Assembly (NCBI GenBank): GCA_947359465.1
Contig: OX375876.1
Location: forward strand, 124,987,444-125,051,443
Direction: 5' to 3'
Source of the DNA: Metellina segmentata
Taxonomy: Eukaryota; Arthropoda; Arachnida; Araneae; Tetragnathidae
Length of the DNA stretch: 64,000 nt
Shown: positions 42,774 through 57,700 of the stretch, in pieces
How the letters are laid out: each line of letters opens with the position of its first letter
Position numbering within the stretch: position 1 is the stretch's first letter
Position numbers and translations under genes: made by a program
Notes under the pieces: model-generated
What the model was told of the DNA's origin: nothing
Databases searched by the model: none
The model's input: only the letters and a program-made list of their open reading frames with translations

Positions 42774-45700
42774 GTGAGTATATACAAATTATTGTGTGTA
42801 TTTGTATACTAATTGTAATGTCTTTTATCGTTCATTTTTGTACTTTGATTTAAAATTGTAAAAGGAGAAAGCAAGTACTAAGTTTAGCAATTGCTACAAA
42901 TCAAATACAACCTGCTTGCTTGTATGAGTGCATTATTCTAATTTAATTAAATACAAACCAAACCATTGTTAAGTTAATTGAAACATTTATTTTTAAATCC
43001 ATTTTTGCAAGCAGTAGAAAGCTTTGCAATACCTGTCACTTTCCTTGATTTAATCTGTTGCGATGAATACAAATCTGGGGAATTGATCTGTAGATCTGTG
43101 TTTAGATAACTGTTTAAATTAAAGTTTAATTTAGGTTTTGAAATGACATTCTGTACTCTGCATTTTGCTGAAATATTACTGTCTACACTCACTTAAATAA
43201 ACATTCATGATTTCTGAAGACCTATTAAACACAAACTCTAAAACTGAGGAAGGAATAATTGTTTTGAAATTGGAGGAACTCAATTAAATCAGATGTAAAA
43301 TGTTGCATGCTCATGGGTTCATAAGACTAATTTTTTTTATAGAAAGCAGGAACAGAACTACAGGTAATGCTACTTCAGTGTTTTGATGTATTTATTTATT
43401 CACTACTATTTGTAATTGCACCTTATATTAACTGTAAAATTCAGCTAAATAGTTCAAACTATTATATATTAATATTCCAGATTGTATTTGTTAACTTGGA
43501 ATGTTGTTGGTCGGCCTCCCATTGAAGATTTGAAGAATGTTTTGGGCTTAGAAGAACCAGTAGATGTTTCACAATTACCTGATCTTTATGGACTAGGGTA
43601 AATATCTTATTCTTATAAGTGAAGATTTTTTCAGGTAAGGTTAGAAATTAGGAGCAGAAAGTCAAGGGTCAATGACACCTAACTTTCTGCTCCTAAATTT
43701 TCCCTGTCCAAATTTACTCTATTTTCTCAGTTGCCAAAATGTTTTCCTTGGGTGCAATTTCCAATCCATTTTGTATATTAGTTCTGGACTCTTCTTAAAG
43801 TCATATTTTGTAACAGAATGAATAGCCAATTGGTAATAATTTGCATTATACAGGCAAATAAATTTAGAAAAGTTAGACAGAAAAATTGGCAACTGGATCC
43901 GAAATTTCACTCATTGAAATTAAATTTATTAGTGCAAAATGCAATGAACAGCCATTAATTATTGGATTTTACTGGAAATTGTATTTAACTTTTCCAATTT
44001 TTAAAGTAAAGACACATGTTTGAGAATTTTCTACGAGTTTTTATTGTAATTAAAAGTTACTAGTGACAGGAAACGAAAATTATTTGGTTTGTAAGTGAAG
44101 AAAATAATATAATCCTACTCCCCCCCCCTGAATGTGTTCTGTTTTCTTTGACTTGCCTTTTACATATTTCACATGAACACTGCATTTTTTTTAAATCTAT
44201 TTTTAAATTTGGCTGCACCTATCTTGATTTTGCAAAAGAAAATTTAATTTCTGATTTTTTTATTTTTGTTAAAAGGCTTCAAGAAGTGAGTTGTAAGCCT
44301 CATGATCTTCTGGCTGAAATCATTGTGGAAGACCCATGGATTGTTGCTTTTCGTGATTTGTTATTTAAATGGGATTATGTGAAGGTAAGCTATTTTTCTT
44401 GTAATTTTCACATTTCTAGAACTACCCACATCTAAACTAATTGGGATCATAACAGGAATGTATATTTTAAATTAAATATGTCAATTGGGTCGCTGTCAAA
44501 TCAACACAAACCACCCCTCCAATTTTTTTCAAACTTGAAAAAATTGTTTCCCAGTTGCATGTCAGAAATCTGAAAAATGTTAGCTTCCTACTCGCATAGA
44601 TTTTCTCTTGTACTATTTCCAAATTTCAAAAATTGTGCAATTTTCGTGATTCTAGACATACAAAGTGTCCATTTTTCTGGATTAAATATGTGTTCATTTT
44701 GCAAATGAATTTGCAACCTTTCTAATAATGTATAACACGACTAGGTGAGTGACTTTTAGTTTCCGGGTCCGTATTTTGACCTTCGAGCATGAATTACAAA
44801 AAATTGTATGATTAGGTTTCTCTAAAATTATGTGAAACTGATCGTTAAAGACCATTTTATCAGCACAGCTCAATTTTTTGAAAGAATAATTTCAACTTAT
44901 AGTGACACAAGTTGAGTAACAAAACAGACAAGGAAATGAAAATTTATTTAGAATTAATATAATTTATAAATTTTTTTATGTGTTTGGAAAATTTATTAAG
45001 TTGTAAAATTTAATCTAATCTTTTGTACTCATATGTTATCACTAAATTAAAATTTTTGTTAATTTGTGTCTTGAAAGTTTGATATTCTAATCTTTATGCT
45101 GTGTCTGACTATCTGTTCTTATATTATAATGGTACAATTGCTGTGGCCAACTATAGTGTAAAAGCAAATAAGAAAATTTTAGAAGCATAAAAATTTGCCC
45201 TGTTATATTTCTCAAACCCTCTATTAATGTTTAACATAGTTGAATTCCACTTAAAAACTGTTGTGTTGATTAGTTGCAGGTTTAATGTCTTACAAATAAT
45301 GTATAAATACAAAAAATAAATTTTATTAACAAAAACGGAATGAAAATTTTTTTAAATATAAAAATCACGTTTTTTGAATCTATCCGACTTTTTTTACATG
45401 AGGCTAATTTGGGCACTCCACCAGTAATGTTGACATGAGGCTAATTTGGGCACTCTACCAGTAATGTTGACATTAAGCTAATTTTGGCATTTTCAGTAAT
45501 ATTAGCATGAGGCTAATTTGGGTACACTGCAATAATGCTGACATGGGGCTAATTTGGGAATTACCAGTAATGTTGGCATGAGACTATTTTGGGTTTACCA
45601 ATAATGCTAATATGGGCACTCTACCAGTGATATGAAGCAACTATTTGCACTTATCCCATAGTGCAAGTATTTTGTCATCCGGAAAGTTCTGCGGGTTTTT

Positions 45701-48700
45701 TATAACAACAAAGCAGTACAAAAAAAAAAGGAAATTTTTTAAATCACATAACCATTTTGTTCTGTGACTTTTTGCCATCTTTCCGGCAGCTGGAATTAAA
45801 AAAAAATCATTAGGCTTAGTTGCAAAGAAGTTATTGAGGTGCTGTTTGACAGTCTCCAAAGAATTGAACTCCAGGCCATTCAAAGAAATTTTAAGTGACC
45901 TAAAGAGGTGAAAATCCGAAGGACAAGATCTGGTGAATATGGGTGGGTGACAAAAAAAATCTCAGCCATACTCAATAAGTCTTTGTCTGACGCAAAATGT
46001 GGGTCCATGCATTGTCATGCCGGAAGACAACACCTCAACGATTGGTCAGTTCTGGCCGCTTTGTTTCGATTTCTGCTTTTTATGCTGCCATTTGAGAACT
46101 ATTTTTTCCGAATTTATTGTCTGATTTTGTGGCAAAAATTTAAAATTAACAATTCCTTTGGAATCCCACCATGCACAAATCATTGCTTTATTGTGCAGCC
46201 CCCTCTCTCGATGTTACTTGGGAAAGTTCATTTGGCTTACCCAATGATGTTTTTTTTGTAATATTATTGTATAGTATCCTCTTCTCTTCTCCAGTAATGA
46301 GTCGTTTCAAAAATGGAGCTTCTTCATTTCGTTTCAGCAAAGAATCACATGCCGAAATTCAAGGAAGCATATTCTGTGTTTAAAGTATGGGGTACTCACA
46401 CATTGTAGCAGCTTACATACCCAATCTTCTTCAGATGCTCATGAAGTGTACTTTTTGGAATATTTAGTCTAGGTGTGATAGTTCTTGAACTGTGTAATGT
46501 AGATTTTCAGCGACAGCCTCTTTTAATAGGTTCTCGTTTACAGAGGATGGTCGTCCAGAGTAGGCATCATCTTCGAGGTTGAAATTTCCGTGCCTAAATT
46601 TATCAAACCACCTTTGAACTGTGTCTTTAGAAACCACACTTTGTTCATATACAGCACACATTTTTCTCTTCCTTACAATTTTCTTTTTTTTAAATTACGG
46701 CGGGCACTCAATTGCTAATTATAGGCCTTATGCAAGGCCGGGAAGCGATGGTCATTTGTGAAGGGGCACCCAATGGGCGACCATCACTACCCCTAACAAG
46801 GACAGCACAATTACATCCATGCCTGACCCCGGATTCGAACCAGGAACCTTCCGATCCAGAGGCCAACACCTTATTTACTTGGCCAGTTGGTGGTTTCTTC
46901 CTTAAAATAAAAGAGCAGAAGATGAGGGAAATGAAATTTTTCGTTCTCCATTCTTAGCACTGCAATGAAAAAAATATTATGACTCAACACAAGCTAGAAT
47001 TATGCAGTGAAAGCAGAAAAAAACGAATTTACACATCTGCTTCAATCAAGGTCTCTCCTTATCAGCGGTAACAAAATAATAATAACAAAGTGCGCTTCGA
47101 TTTGAAAAACCGCAAAACTTTCCGGATGACCCAATATTTCCCCCCAAAATTGTAACCGGCTATCAATAGGTTTTTGTGTATTTTATCTTACAAAGAACCC
47201 TCATTGCCTCAACCCTTAATCTAGATTTTTCTGCTTTGACCCCATGCTGTTCATAACAGAAAATATCTACTTTCAGGAAGACAAAGCTATAAACTACATA
47301 CAAAGGTCTTTGAAAGTCGAGGCTATTTTTTACCCATCCATCATATGCAGGGAATGCTTTCTCTATGTTGTTGTCGTGTCTATGCATACAGTACTAGTGC
47401 AAAAGTTTAGAGTCCTCCAAAAGCCTTGGTGACAAGATCTGCAAGTTCTGGAGCTCGATGGCTATGGAGGATTTCAATTGGGGGGTGCTCCAAGTTGAAA
47501 GAGGAACCGATAATGGCCTGGCAGTCAAAAACATGATCTGTAGTTAGTTGCGATTGGGGACAGTGCCTGCAGATGGGATAGGATTTTATATTAGTTCGTG
47601 AAATCTTCATGCCTTTGAAATGTCCAGTATGTAGCCTAGCTATTGTAGAGGAGAGGTTTCTTGGGCAGTTTAGATCGGGGATTGTTGCCTTGCTAAAATG
47701 CTGGTTGTAGATCCTTCGCCTGGCGATGGCATTCTCATCTGCACAGGTGACTACTCGAGGTTGATCTTTGTCGCATGCTTCCTTTGCAAGGGCATCTCTA
47801 TATTGCGACTATATGGGTACACAGATTACAGGTATCCATGGGAATATATATGTGCAATTATAGATAATGAATGATTTATGATTCATCAATATTAAAAAAC
47901 ATTTATAGTTTTTATTAAAAATGGCACACATTTATAATTTTTATTAATATGACATGGCAGATGAGAAATATCAAAATTAATACTGCCCCCTTCAAACAGT
48001 ATGGTATGATCAGCCTATTATATACCATTAATTAAAGATTAAGCTATTAAAATATTTTATTTTTTATCTCAAATTTTACTTATATTTTCAGTTAAAACAG
48101 ATTCGGTTGCAAGGAATGTCTTTGTATTTCTTCAGCAAAAGGGAGCACATTACTCATATAAGAGGCCTCCAGACTAGCTACACTAGAACTGGTTTGAGAG
48201 GGATGTGGGTAAGATACATTTTTTATGGTATTTGCTCTTTACTTAAAAGTCATTTTTATTGCATTTGATTAATTTATCTATTTAATAATTTCACCCTCAA
48301 AACGTAAATTCTTATGATCAAACTAAGATTTAATTGTATTTTGTGGAATTATGTATTAAAATTCAAGCTTTCCGTAGTCTTTGAAGGGTATTGCAATTTA
48401 TTGTAGTCCAGGGCCCTGGAATGTGCATGAACAATGCACAAATTTGGTTGATTCCTTAAATTTTACATGGACTTTATTTTCAGTGAAATTTTACCTGCAG
48501 CCTAAAAGTTTCTCAATTTGTAAATTATTTTTACAGTTTTATCTGTTTTTTATTGCATACTAGCCACTGCGTGACTAGACCGGCGTTGCCCGTGCCCGTG
48601 GTGTTGGTTTGCGAAGTATCAACACCACAGGCAACGCCGTGATGTATAAGGTATTAAACTGGTGTAAAATTTTCCGCAGATTTCAAATCCGGTGAAGATA

Positions 48701-51700
48701 TATTCACTTAAAAAAATTATTTATTCGAAAATTCTATCTTAAGCAATTCTGATTTTATGAAAAAAACTTAACAAACCCAGTCAATAGGTTTTTTTATTTC
48801 TTGCTCTCATTTGTGGGAATGGGACAGGAAATGTAATCTGTTTTTTTTTAACGCGAACGGCATGAAATGAATTTGTTTATTTTTGGAAAGGGAAAGTTAT
48901 TGCAACGTCACAATCTTGTGCGAAAATATATAAGATATATTCAATTTAAAAGTTATTTTTTAAAAAAAATCATTTTTTTAGGTATGGATCTAATGTGAAA
49001 TTTTCTGCAGATTTCAAATCCGCTGAAATTTTTACTCTTTAACGGTCTAGGAGATAGAAAAAGAACTAATTGACTCCAGTTTAAAGATTGTTTGTTTTTA
49101 TCGTCTGGCTGAATAATTATTCCTCCGATCAAAATCAAAACAGAAATTAAAGCAACAAATTAAGAATATGTGATCTCTTCTATGCTGTAGCATTCAACAA
49201 TGATTAAATTTCATTAAATTCATTTTAAAATATTCTAGATTGAATTTTAAAATTCGCTGCTACCAAAAATTTGCAAAAAAATTTGTACTACCTGTGTGCC
49301 AAATCTCAATGCTGTAAGTGCCATAGAATCATCAGGATTTTGCGGCCATGAAAAAAACAGACAAACACTTCCTTTTATAATAGTAGAGATTAAAATTATA
49401 TAATGTCTTTTCAAAAAAATAACTTTTTAAGCAAAAAAAAAAGAATTAACTCTAAAAACTAAAACAATAACTCTAAAATTTAAAAAATAACTGAAAAAAT
49501 AACTCTAAAAACTCTTATATAATGTCTTTCAACATCATTTATCAATAAAAATTAAATTTACTTTAATATGGCTTGCATTACTTATAAGGGTCAATTTGAC
49601 CCCCAACGGCAGTTTTAGGTTAGTCCAAAATCTGTCTGTTTTAGTGTAACACATTTTGCAGTCAATTTATTTCCAAGTTTATTTCTATTGGTAAATTTTA
49701 CAAAATTCATTGAAGAAAACAATTTTTCACATGAATATGTGGATCCAAACATCGTTAAAAATATTAACAAGTTTCTTCATTGATATAAAATTATTGGTAA
49801 AGAATCCCATACATTTAATATATTTTCAATTTTTAGTGTGGGAAAATTATAATTTGCACTAATTTCAGACATTTTCCTTTCTACTTCGGAAATCAAGTAA
49901 TCAAATTAATTTTTTCAAACTATGCTGCTTTGAAATTCAACTAATTCCATTTCTAAATTATAGATGCCTAGCCACTTAAATTCGTTTAACTCCATTGTTT
50001 GGAATTTCGTTTTGTATGGATATAAAATAAAGTGAAATGTATTTTCCATACTTTTAAATGGATAAAATCCCTCCTCAAAGGCTTGTTTATTTCCTGTATA
50101 ATCATTAAATATTTTTTGATTGAATTTTCTTGAACATCAAGCATATTTTCCATTATTATTGTGTTTTGAAAATGGTTTTGTAATTGAGGAAAATATTTGA
50201 TGATTTTCATTTTCCTAGTAAAGATATCAAGTTTCATCATAAATGTCCTAATATTCTCATATAAATCTTAAAACAGCATAGTATATAATCAATAAATATA
50301 AAACAATTTAAGAAAATCATTTATGTATTTTTTTTTTCATTTTTAAGTTCTTTATTAACATATTTCTTTGTGTATATGTTGAAATATAATCATAATTTTG
50401 TAAATTTCAATCTGTGGGTCATTTAAAAAGCCTGAGTGGGTCAGTGTCTGTCCCACGGGTCACAGGTTCGCCATCCTTGGCCTAGATGATTATTTTCAAA
50501 GTAATTTTGTTTTAATAAACTGTACTATGTATCTATTCAATAAAATTCCATTTTACTTTTTAACACTATATCACAAATTTTATAAATTTATCATAGTTTT
50601 TGCATAGCTCTTATGATCTGTTTCGGTTCACGGGAAAAGGTTTTCTTCAAAACTCATTCAGTCTCCGATCCAGTCAAATTTTACTGACGACTTTTTCCAT
50701 CTTTTTAGTAAAGGAATCGTTTGCCACTTATTTTATTTTATTGAAACCTCCAATGTGCCACAACAAATGCATTTACTTCTTAATTTCATTATGAATTTAT
50801 GAAAGTATATTATATAAAATAATTACTGGGGTAATTTCCATTCCATAAGCAGGCTGAAGCTGGAGACATAACTAGGTAATCAATATAATTTTAAAAACAA
50901 AAAAAATGTTTTAAATAAAAAAAATGAGGAAATTCTCGAAAATGAAAGTGTTGGTGGATCAGGGAGGAGATTGACCCAGACAACACAAAATTGTGTTTCC
51001 TTTGTATGAGCAGTAGTATGCTAAAAAATTGCTCATTCACTTCCCCAAAGACTATTAAAAAGCAAATACAAAGCAATCTCTATAGTAAAAGAAAGTTGCT
51101 GTCGCAGGATTGAAAACTAGGTTGTTTAGCTTGATTCTTAGATGGTTTCCCGAGAAAATACAAATCAGGAAATTACTAATTGGCGAGCTGGGGCGGAACC
51201 CCCCCAGTATGAAAATAATAAAAAAACCAAATTAAACTCGCAACAGCAGCTGCAAGACAGGAACACCAAGCCCGATCCTGATCAAACTTACCTCTTGATT
51301 TCCCTTTTTACAAAAGCAAATGCAAAATGTTAAGAGATAAAAGGAAAACATCTGAAGTTTTTTTTTTTTTTGCAGTCTCCATTTTATAATTTGTTTATGT
51401 ACTTCAGGGTTCCCACAGTTCTATAAAAGTCCTTGAATTTTTTTTCCCCAACTAGGGGCCCTTGAAAGTCCTTGAAAATTACGGAACTTGGTGAAAAGTC
51501 CTTGAAAGTACTTGATTTTTTAAACTAGTACATAATTGTGTAATTCGTCTTGCGTTGGAACTTGTCCAGGCTAGTTTCCTCCTTTGTTCAGACTAGTACT
51601 AGGTGCGCCATTTGAGCGTCATACTGAATGAAACCATTGTTTTGCGCTTTGACACCACATGATATACTAATAATGCTACTTGTAGATCGTCCATTCTCCA

Positions 51701-54700
51701 CTGTATTCTGTCCGTCTAAGTTGACACCTCTGTTCTCCATAAGGAGGCCACCTTGTTATGCCTGCCGCATCATGGTTGCTAGATAACAGCACCGCTTTCT
51801 AAGGGAACCTTAGCTTTAGCAGTCAAGACGTCATTGGAAACCTGGCATGCGTCCAAAGAAATAAAGCCAAATTCTAATTGCAAAAATAAAAAGTTACAAT
51901 TCAAAAAAAAAAAAATATTTTAAGAAAATCACGTTTAATATATTTTTTAGGTGTAAAATTTCCTGCATATTTCAAATCCGTTGAAATTTTCAATCTATCT
52001 TTAATGATCGCAAAGATAGGACTTTTTTATTATCTAGTGTGTTTCTATCAGCAGTCAAAACTTTTAATTTGTTTTGTTTCTCAAACAAACTAAACCAAGA
52101 GAGCCGTCTGTTGTGGTGGCAGTGAACGGTCAGCAAAATGGAGATTGTGCTAGGACACTGAATGCAAGTTCCCATACTCTTCGTGCCACCAAAAGAATTA
52201 ATCGTACAATATTTTATCGCACGACCACAATCGATAGGTGTGCAAGTAGCCTGATAGTTAGTAAATTAATGATAACCTTTCTTTTGTAACTATCAGTAGT
52301 TTAAAAAATAGAGAATTTTTTTTAAAATATATTTTTCACATTTTCTTTTCAATTGACAGCTTTTGCATATGCCTTGTTTTAGGTTGTTTTAAAAATTTTA
52401 GGTCCTTGAAAAATATTTTTTTGGTTTTGAAAAGTCCTTGAATTTTTTTTTGAACAAAGGTGTGGGAACCATGTACTTACATATTACTGATACATGTACA
52501 TGTAAATGCTCATATATTAACTGCTGAATTTTGTAAAAATCAGATTGTTTATTTTGAAAAATATCATTTTTGTGTGGCATTATTTGTGTATAATTTTTAG
52601 AAAATAGACTTGAATATTAAATTTTTTATGTACTACTGTTATTATAAGATTAATTAATCTGTAAAAGCATGTACACTTGGTCGAAAATCAGGTATTACAT
52701 TGTATAATACGTTTTTTTTTTTAATGTTTTATTTTAAGTCCTTAGAAAGTCCTTATTTTGTTCTAGAAAGTGCTTAGAAAGTCCTTATTTTGTTCTAGAA
52801 AGTTCTTAGAAAGTCCTTATTTTGTTCTAGAAAGTGCTTAGAAAGTCCTTATTTTTAGTAAGAAAAAAATAGTTGGAACCCTGTTAATCCCAACCTAATA
52901 AACTTCATTTGCATAGTGATATGAACTAAAACTTATGCTATGCATGTCGTATTTAAAAAAGTGTTAAAAGCCATTAATTTAACATGTTCTACTCTATTCT
53001 GTAGTGATTTAAAACCATTTAAAATTTTATTCATTTTTTAGGAATTGAATTATTTACTACCCGTTACGCTGCGGCCGGTAGACAATTGTTACCACTACAA
53101 TTTCGTTTACACCAGCGGCATGGTATAGATCTGTGTACGGTGAATGTTATCCCCCTTTTAAGTGAAAGGCTGGCATCAATCACCATTTATGAGCTGTCAG
53201 CGACTGACCTTTTAGAGAATACCTCCTTTGGTTTGGTACCTTACCCTGTCGACCGTGAGGGTGAATGCTTTTTGGGGAAAGGCAGAAGATCACTCGCCAC
53301 ACAATACTATGAAAGGAAAGCGTCAGTCGTAAATGCCACTCGAGGCTCTGTCTCTCAAGTTATGTAATTAGGTAAAGGGGGGGGGGGGTTGGAAATGCAG
53401 GCAAAAGAGCCATTCCTGGAGACGATAAATAAAATTTAAGAGCCGCAGTATAAAGTTTTAAAGTATATTTTTATGTTGTGGTTGAATTTCTTTCTTTTGG
53501 TGTGTCTATTTCTTTTAGTTTCAAAAATGAATACTTGGCATTAGCAAAAATTCCCTGGGAAAAAAAATCTAGAGTGCCATAGCACAGTAGGTTTGCCCAC
53601 TGCACTAGCAACCTATGACTTAGGTTGAATTCCTTCCTCAGTGTATTTTTCTATTCTGTGTCAGTAAGGCTTTCCTTGTGTGTATGTCCATTTAAAATTG
53701 TTGGGCGTAGAATCACTAAATATGGCCCTTGTGCAATAAGACTCCATGAATAAACCTTGGAAATATTTGGAAGTTCATGAAATGGCCTTGATAAATAAAT
53801 GTGAGAAACATGAATTAAAATTGTTTAGAATGCATGTTTCACTATTCATGTGTGAAAATATTTATTTCTCTAAAAATACCTTTCTTGTTTAACTCTATCT
53901 TAACTTTAAATTAACATTTTATTAAATTTATAGACATTTATTTTTAAAGTGAATTTCCATCTGAATTTGCATGCAGAAAGAGCTTTGGGATCTTTTGTTA
54001 ATAATTTTTTGACTTTTGTAGGGTAACAAAGGAGGAATCAGCATAAGATTTTCTGCATATGGCTGTTCTGTTTGTCTAGTGAATTGTCACCTTGCTGCTC
54101 ATGACACTGAACTAAAACAGCGGATTGAGGTAGACTTTATGAAATATTTTTTTTGAAGTGCCAACAATGTAAAATATTAAATTGTCTGTTTATTAAGCAT
54201 CAAGTGCAATGCTTGTATCAATGATGTTTGTCAACAACTTATTTATGTTGAAGTTTGAAAGAGATCCAGGTCTTTTGTTTGTAAAACAATTTGAATCTGA
54301 CTAAAGAATTATGTACATTTGAACTAACTGATGAGAGAGATGAAATTAGATTGAAATTTCACATGCAATTCTTACAGATGATCTCAACATGCAAACTCAA
54401 TAATGACATTTGAAATCACAACAGGGCCTTTATGAAGAACAAATAAATGACTCCTTGGGTATCTGGTATTCCTTCATGACAGTGGATCTTTCACCTGTTC
54501 AAATTTATCATTCAGAAATTAGCACAGCAGTACTCCCATGTCCTCTATTCAACCTCATGTCTTATTATTTCTATTTTTCCGAAGATGAATGCTCTGTTAA
54601 AGAACAACACTTATGTTGTGGCTATGGGAACTTGCCACCACAACTAAAATTAATCTACAGTACATTAGTATATAGGTCTTCCTGTTTAGCAACCATTTGA

Positions 54701-57700
54701 ACTTACGACCAGCATAGGGAATCAATCCCCTTCCTTAGGCCATTTTCACACACTAGCAAATATGGAGATGGTCCTTATGCTGGTCCCAAATACAATGTAA
54801 TCAAATACAGGATCTCATGTGAAGACCTGTTTAGTTGCCAACATCTGCGAATGCAGCTGGCACTGCACTCGACGTATCGGATGCTGACATATTCTCTGTA
54901 TGAGCACTTATTTTTAAAAGTGGTTTAAGTCCATTTTTTCATACATCGAGATATTTAAGGGTTTAGGTTTAAATTAATTTTAAAATATTGGCAAACGTTA
55001 CTCAATTTGGATGATAATTATAACACTATAAACATGTTAAATTTGTATTATGCAACAATAATTATTAAAATTGTTAAAGAAAATGAACTCATTTTTTTCA
55101 AAGTGGACTTATACCACTTTCAAAAGTAACGGCTCATATGTTTGTTGGCAATTGGTGCACCTTGCTTACCTTGCACTTAAAATTTTATGTTACAATTCCT
55201 CAACGACATTCCAGATAGTCCTCTAAACCAAACTAGTTATTGACACCTTAGATCTTAATGTATCCTAATCCTTTTCTTTATTTAGAATAAATAAAGATGA
55301 TTAAGATTCTCGCTTATATCGATCAATTCGCTCAACGATCTAGTCATATGAATAGAACTCAGTCATTCAGTAAGAAGTGCCTCTATATCGCAGTAAAATC
55401 CATTTTAAACATGGGGTATTTTTCATTGTCTGAAGTTGCGCTGTCTATACATGATTTGCTACATTGGTTTGTGGTAGATGTAATTATAAGCACACAAGTC
55501 AGACGGCACTTGCTACAGTCACCATGCACTTCTACGGATGCTTTTACTGTCATGACTTCTCTCTTTATTGTCATTCAACCTTCTCTACACATGGCAGCTT
55601 CACTCTTCTCAACTGCTATAGGGACTGCAGTAGTTCAATCTTATTTCACTATTATGTGCACAGGACACCTGTTTTTCTTGCTATTAGCAATCAGTCAACC
55701 AGTGATGGTATTGATCGAATTGAGCTACTGCTAAATCCTTAAGGGGAAGTACTGAATAACTTTGCCTGCACTAAAAAATTAACTCTATACTGGTATATTC
55801 ATCAGATCATAAAGATGTTGTAAGAGAATGAAATACATAGGAGAATTGGTTGGAATTGGGTCAAGTAACAAAGGGTGCCAGAAATATTTTACAAACTGTA
55901 CAAGTGTTGAAAAATGACGTTATATACGGGAAATCATTAAATGCGGGTTACGTTAAATTGAGGTTTTCATTTTTTTCAAAATTCGCAAATAGTCTGTACA
56001 AATTTAGACCTTTTTTTAAACAAAGAGTGGATGGAAGTTTTTTTTTCGGATTTTTCTTTGGTGAGATAATATATTTTTAAATCGACCAATTGTGAAGTTT
56101 TGGCACTATGCGTTGGCAACCATGAAAGAAAAATAACGGAATCTGTGGTTGCAAGATTGTCTTGAAAACTTTATTAAGAAAATACTCAGTTTTTAATTTC
56201 AAAATTCAAGTTTTAAATGCTCTCTTTTTAATTTTAAAATACGAATTGCTACTAAAATAAATTTTAAATAAAACGTTTTTGCTACTATTTTTAAAAATTT
56301 ATGCTACTATTTTACAAATTTTTTGGCTGTGCCAGCCTTGTTAAATATAATTAAAGATAACAAGTATTTTATTTTTGTTAAGTGCAATGATAATGGGGAT
56401 TTTTGAAGTTTCCATTCAAGTATAAAAATTCTGCTGCTTTTACTTCCAAAATAGTACTGATTATATGTATGCTAGAAAGTGATCATAATAAAATTTGCAA
56501 TACCAATTCTTATAATATTTAATTGTAATAGAAAAATGAATTCTTTGAATAAAACAAGTTTTATTGTTATAGGATTATAACTCTATACTTGATCATCAAA
56601 AATTTGTGGATCCTCTTACTGAGAATATCATTACACATGAGTATGTATATTGTAACTATCAATGTTTTATTAATCATTAATTATAGTTCATGTTTATTAA
56701 TTTATACGCCATCTAAATTTTCTTGTAGCTATACCTTTTGGATTGGGGACTTGAACTTTCGAATAGATGATTACACTTCTGAAGAAATAGTTCATTTAAT
56801 AGAAAAGAAAAACTTCAGCCAATTGCTTCTAAAAGATCAAGTAAGTATTGCAAATGTTTAATGCATTTAGCCTTGCACATTTTTCGTTTTGATAAAAATG
56901 TATAAGAAAGCAAAACCAATTTAAAAAAAAATATTTTTCCTATCTGTTGTAAGTGTTATGACAGTTTTAGGCTGTAATGATTTACTAAAGAGCTCGATTG
57001 AACTATTTATTTGAGTAAAAAATGTTATGAATTTTTAAAGTCAAATAGGATGTAATTATTTATTAAGTTTTGTTAATCTGGTATTAATAACTAGAGTTGT
57101 GTAAATCCTTCATTAAAAGGTGTGTAGATATTGGAAGTTTGTGAGAAAGAAACATTTATAAGATTTGTTCCTTGATTTAATACTGCTTTAGAATTTACTA
57201 AGGATACTTGAATATTTTCTATAAAACATTCTGAGGAAAGTAGTGGGCATTTACATGATTTTATTTAAATGTTGTTGAAGACCATTATTTCACTATTTCT
57301 TGTTACCAAATTCAAGCACATTAGATATCATGTTTGTCATAAAATAAAGCCTAATTTTAATATGGCAGGCGATAAAAATACTTTTTTGGTCTACTCACTA
57401 TCACTATAAATAAAGTTAATGAGATCAAAATACTAAAATGGTCAAGAGAACTTTTCTTGCTATTTTTTGTAAATAGACCTATTAATTAAATTCTGCATAC
57501 TTAATGAAAGAAAATACTCAAAAACAAAAATAATTTACATCAGGGACTCCCAACCGGTGATACCCGTACCACTGGTGGTACACAGAAACGTTTCGGGTGG
57601 TACGCAAGGATGATACGAGCAACCCAAATATTCTACGAAGTTTGTTCGATTATTTAGTGTTTACAACCATGTTATGCTATTTCTTATGCCATTTGTTACT

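Noticed and set aside
44460..44900. Possible repeat element in intron 3
   Set aside because: Composition differs slightly, but no ends, second copy or coding motif could be found.
51397..52478. 8-bp TSD ATGTACTT making copy 2 a standard hAT
   Set aside because: The first three bases of the right-hand match are the element's own terminal ATG; copy 1 supports only 5 bp.
53086..53367. 93-codon ORF in GC-richer segment of intron 4
   Set aside because: It has an ATG and reasonable composition but no known motif and no splice context; left as unidentified.
55297..55742. Membrane-protein-like ORF of 145 codons
   Set aside because: Hydrophobic composition arises from T-rich intron DNA; an overlapping frame on each strand is equally long, and no domain is recognisable.
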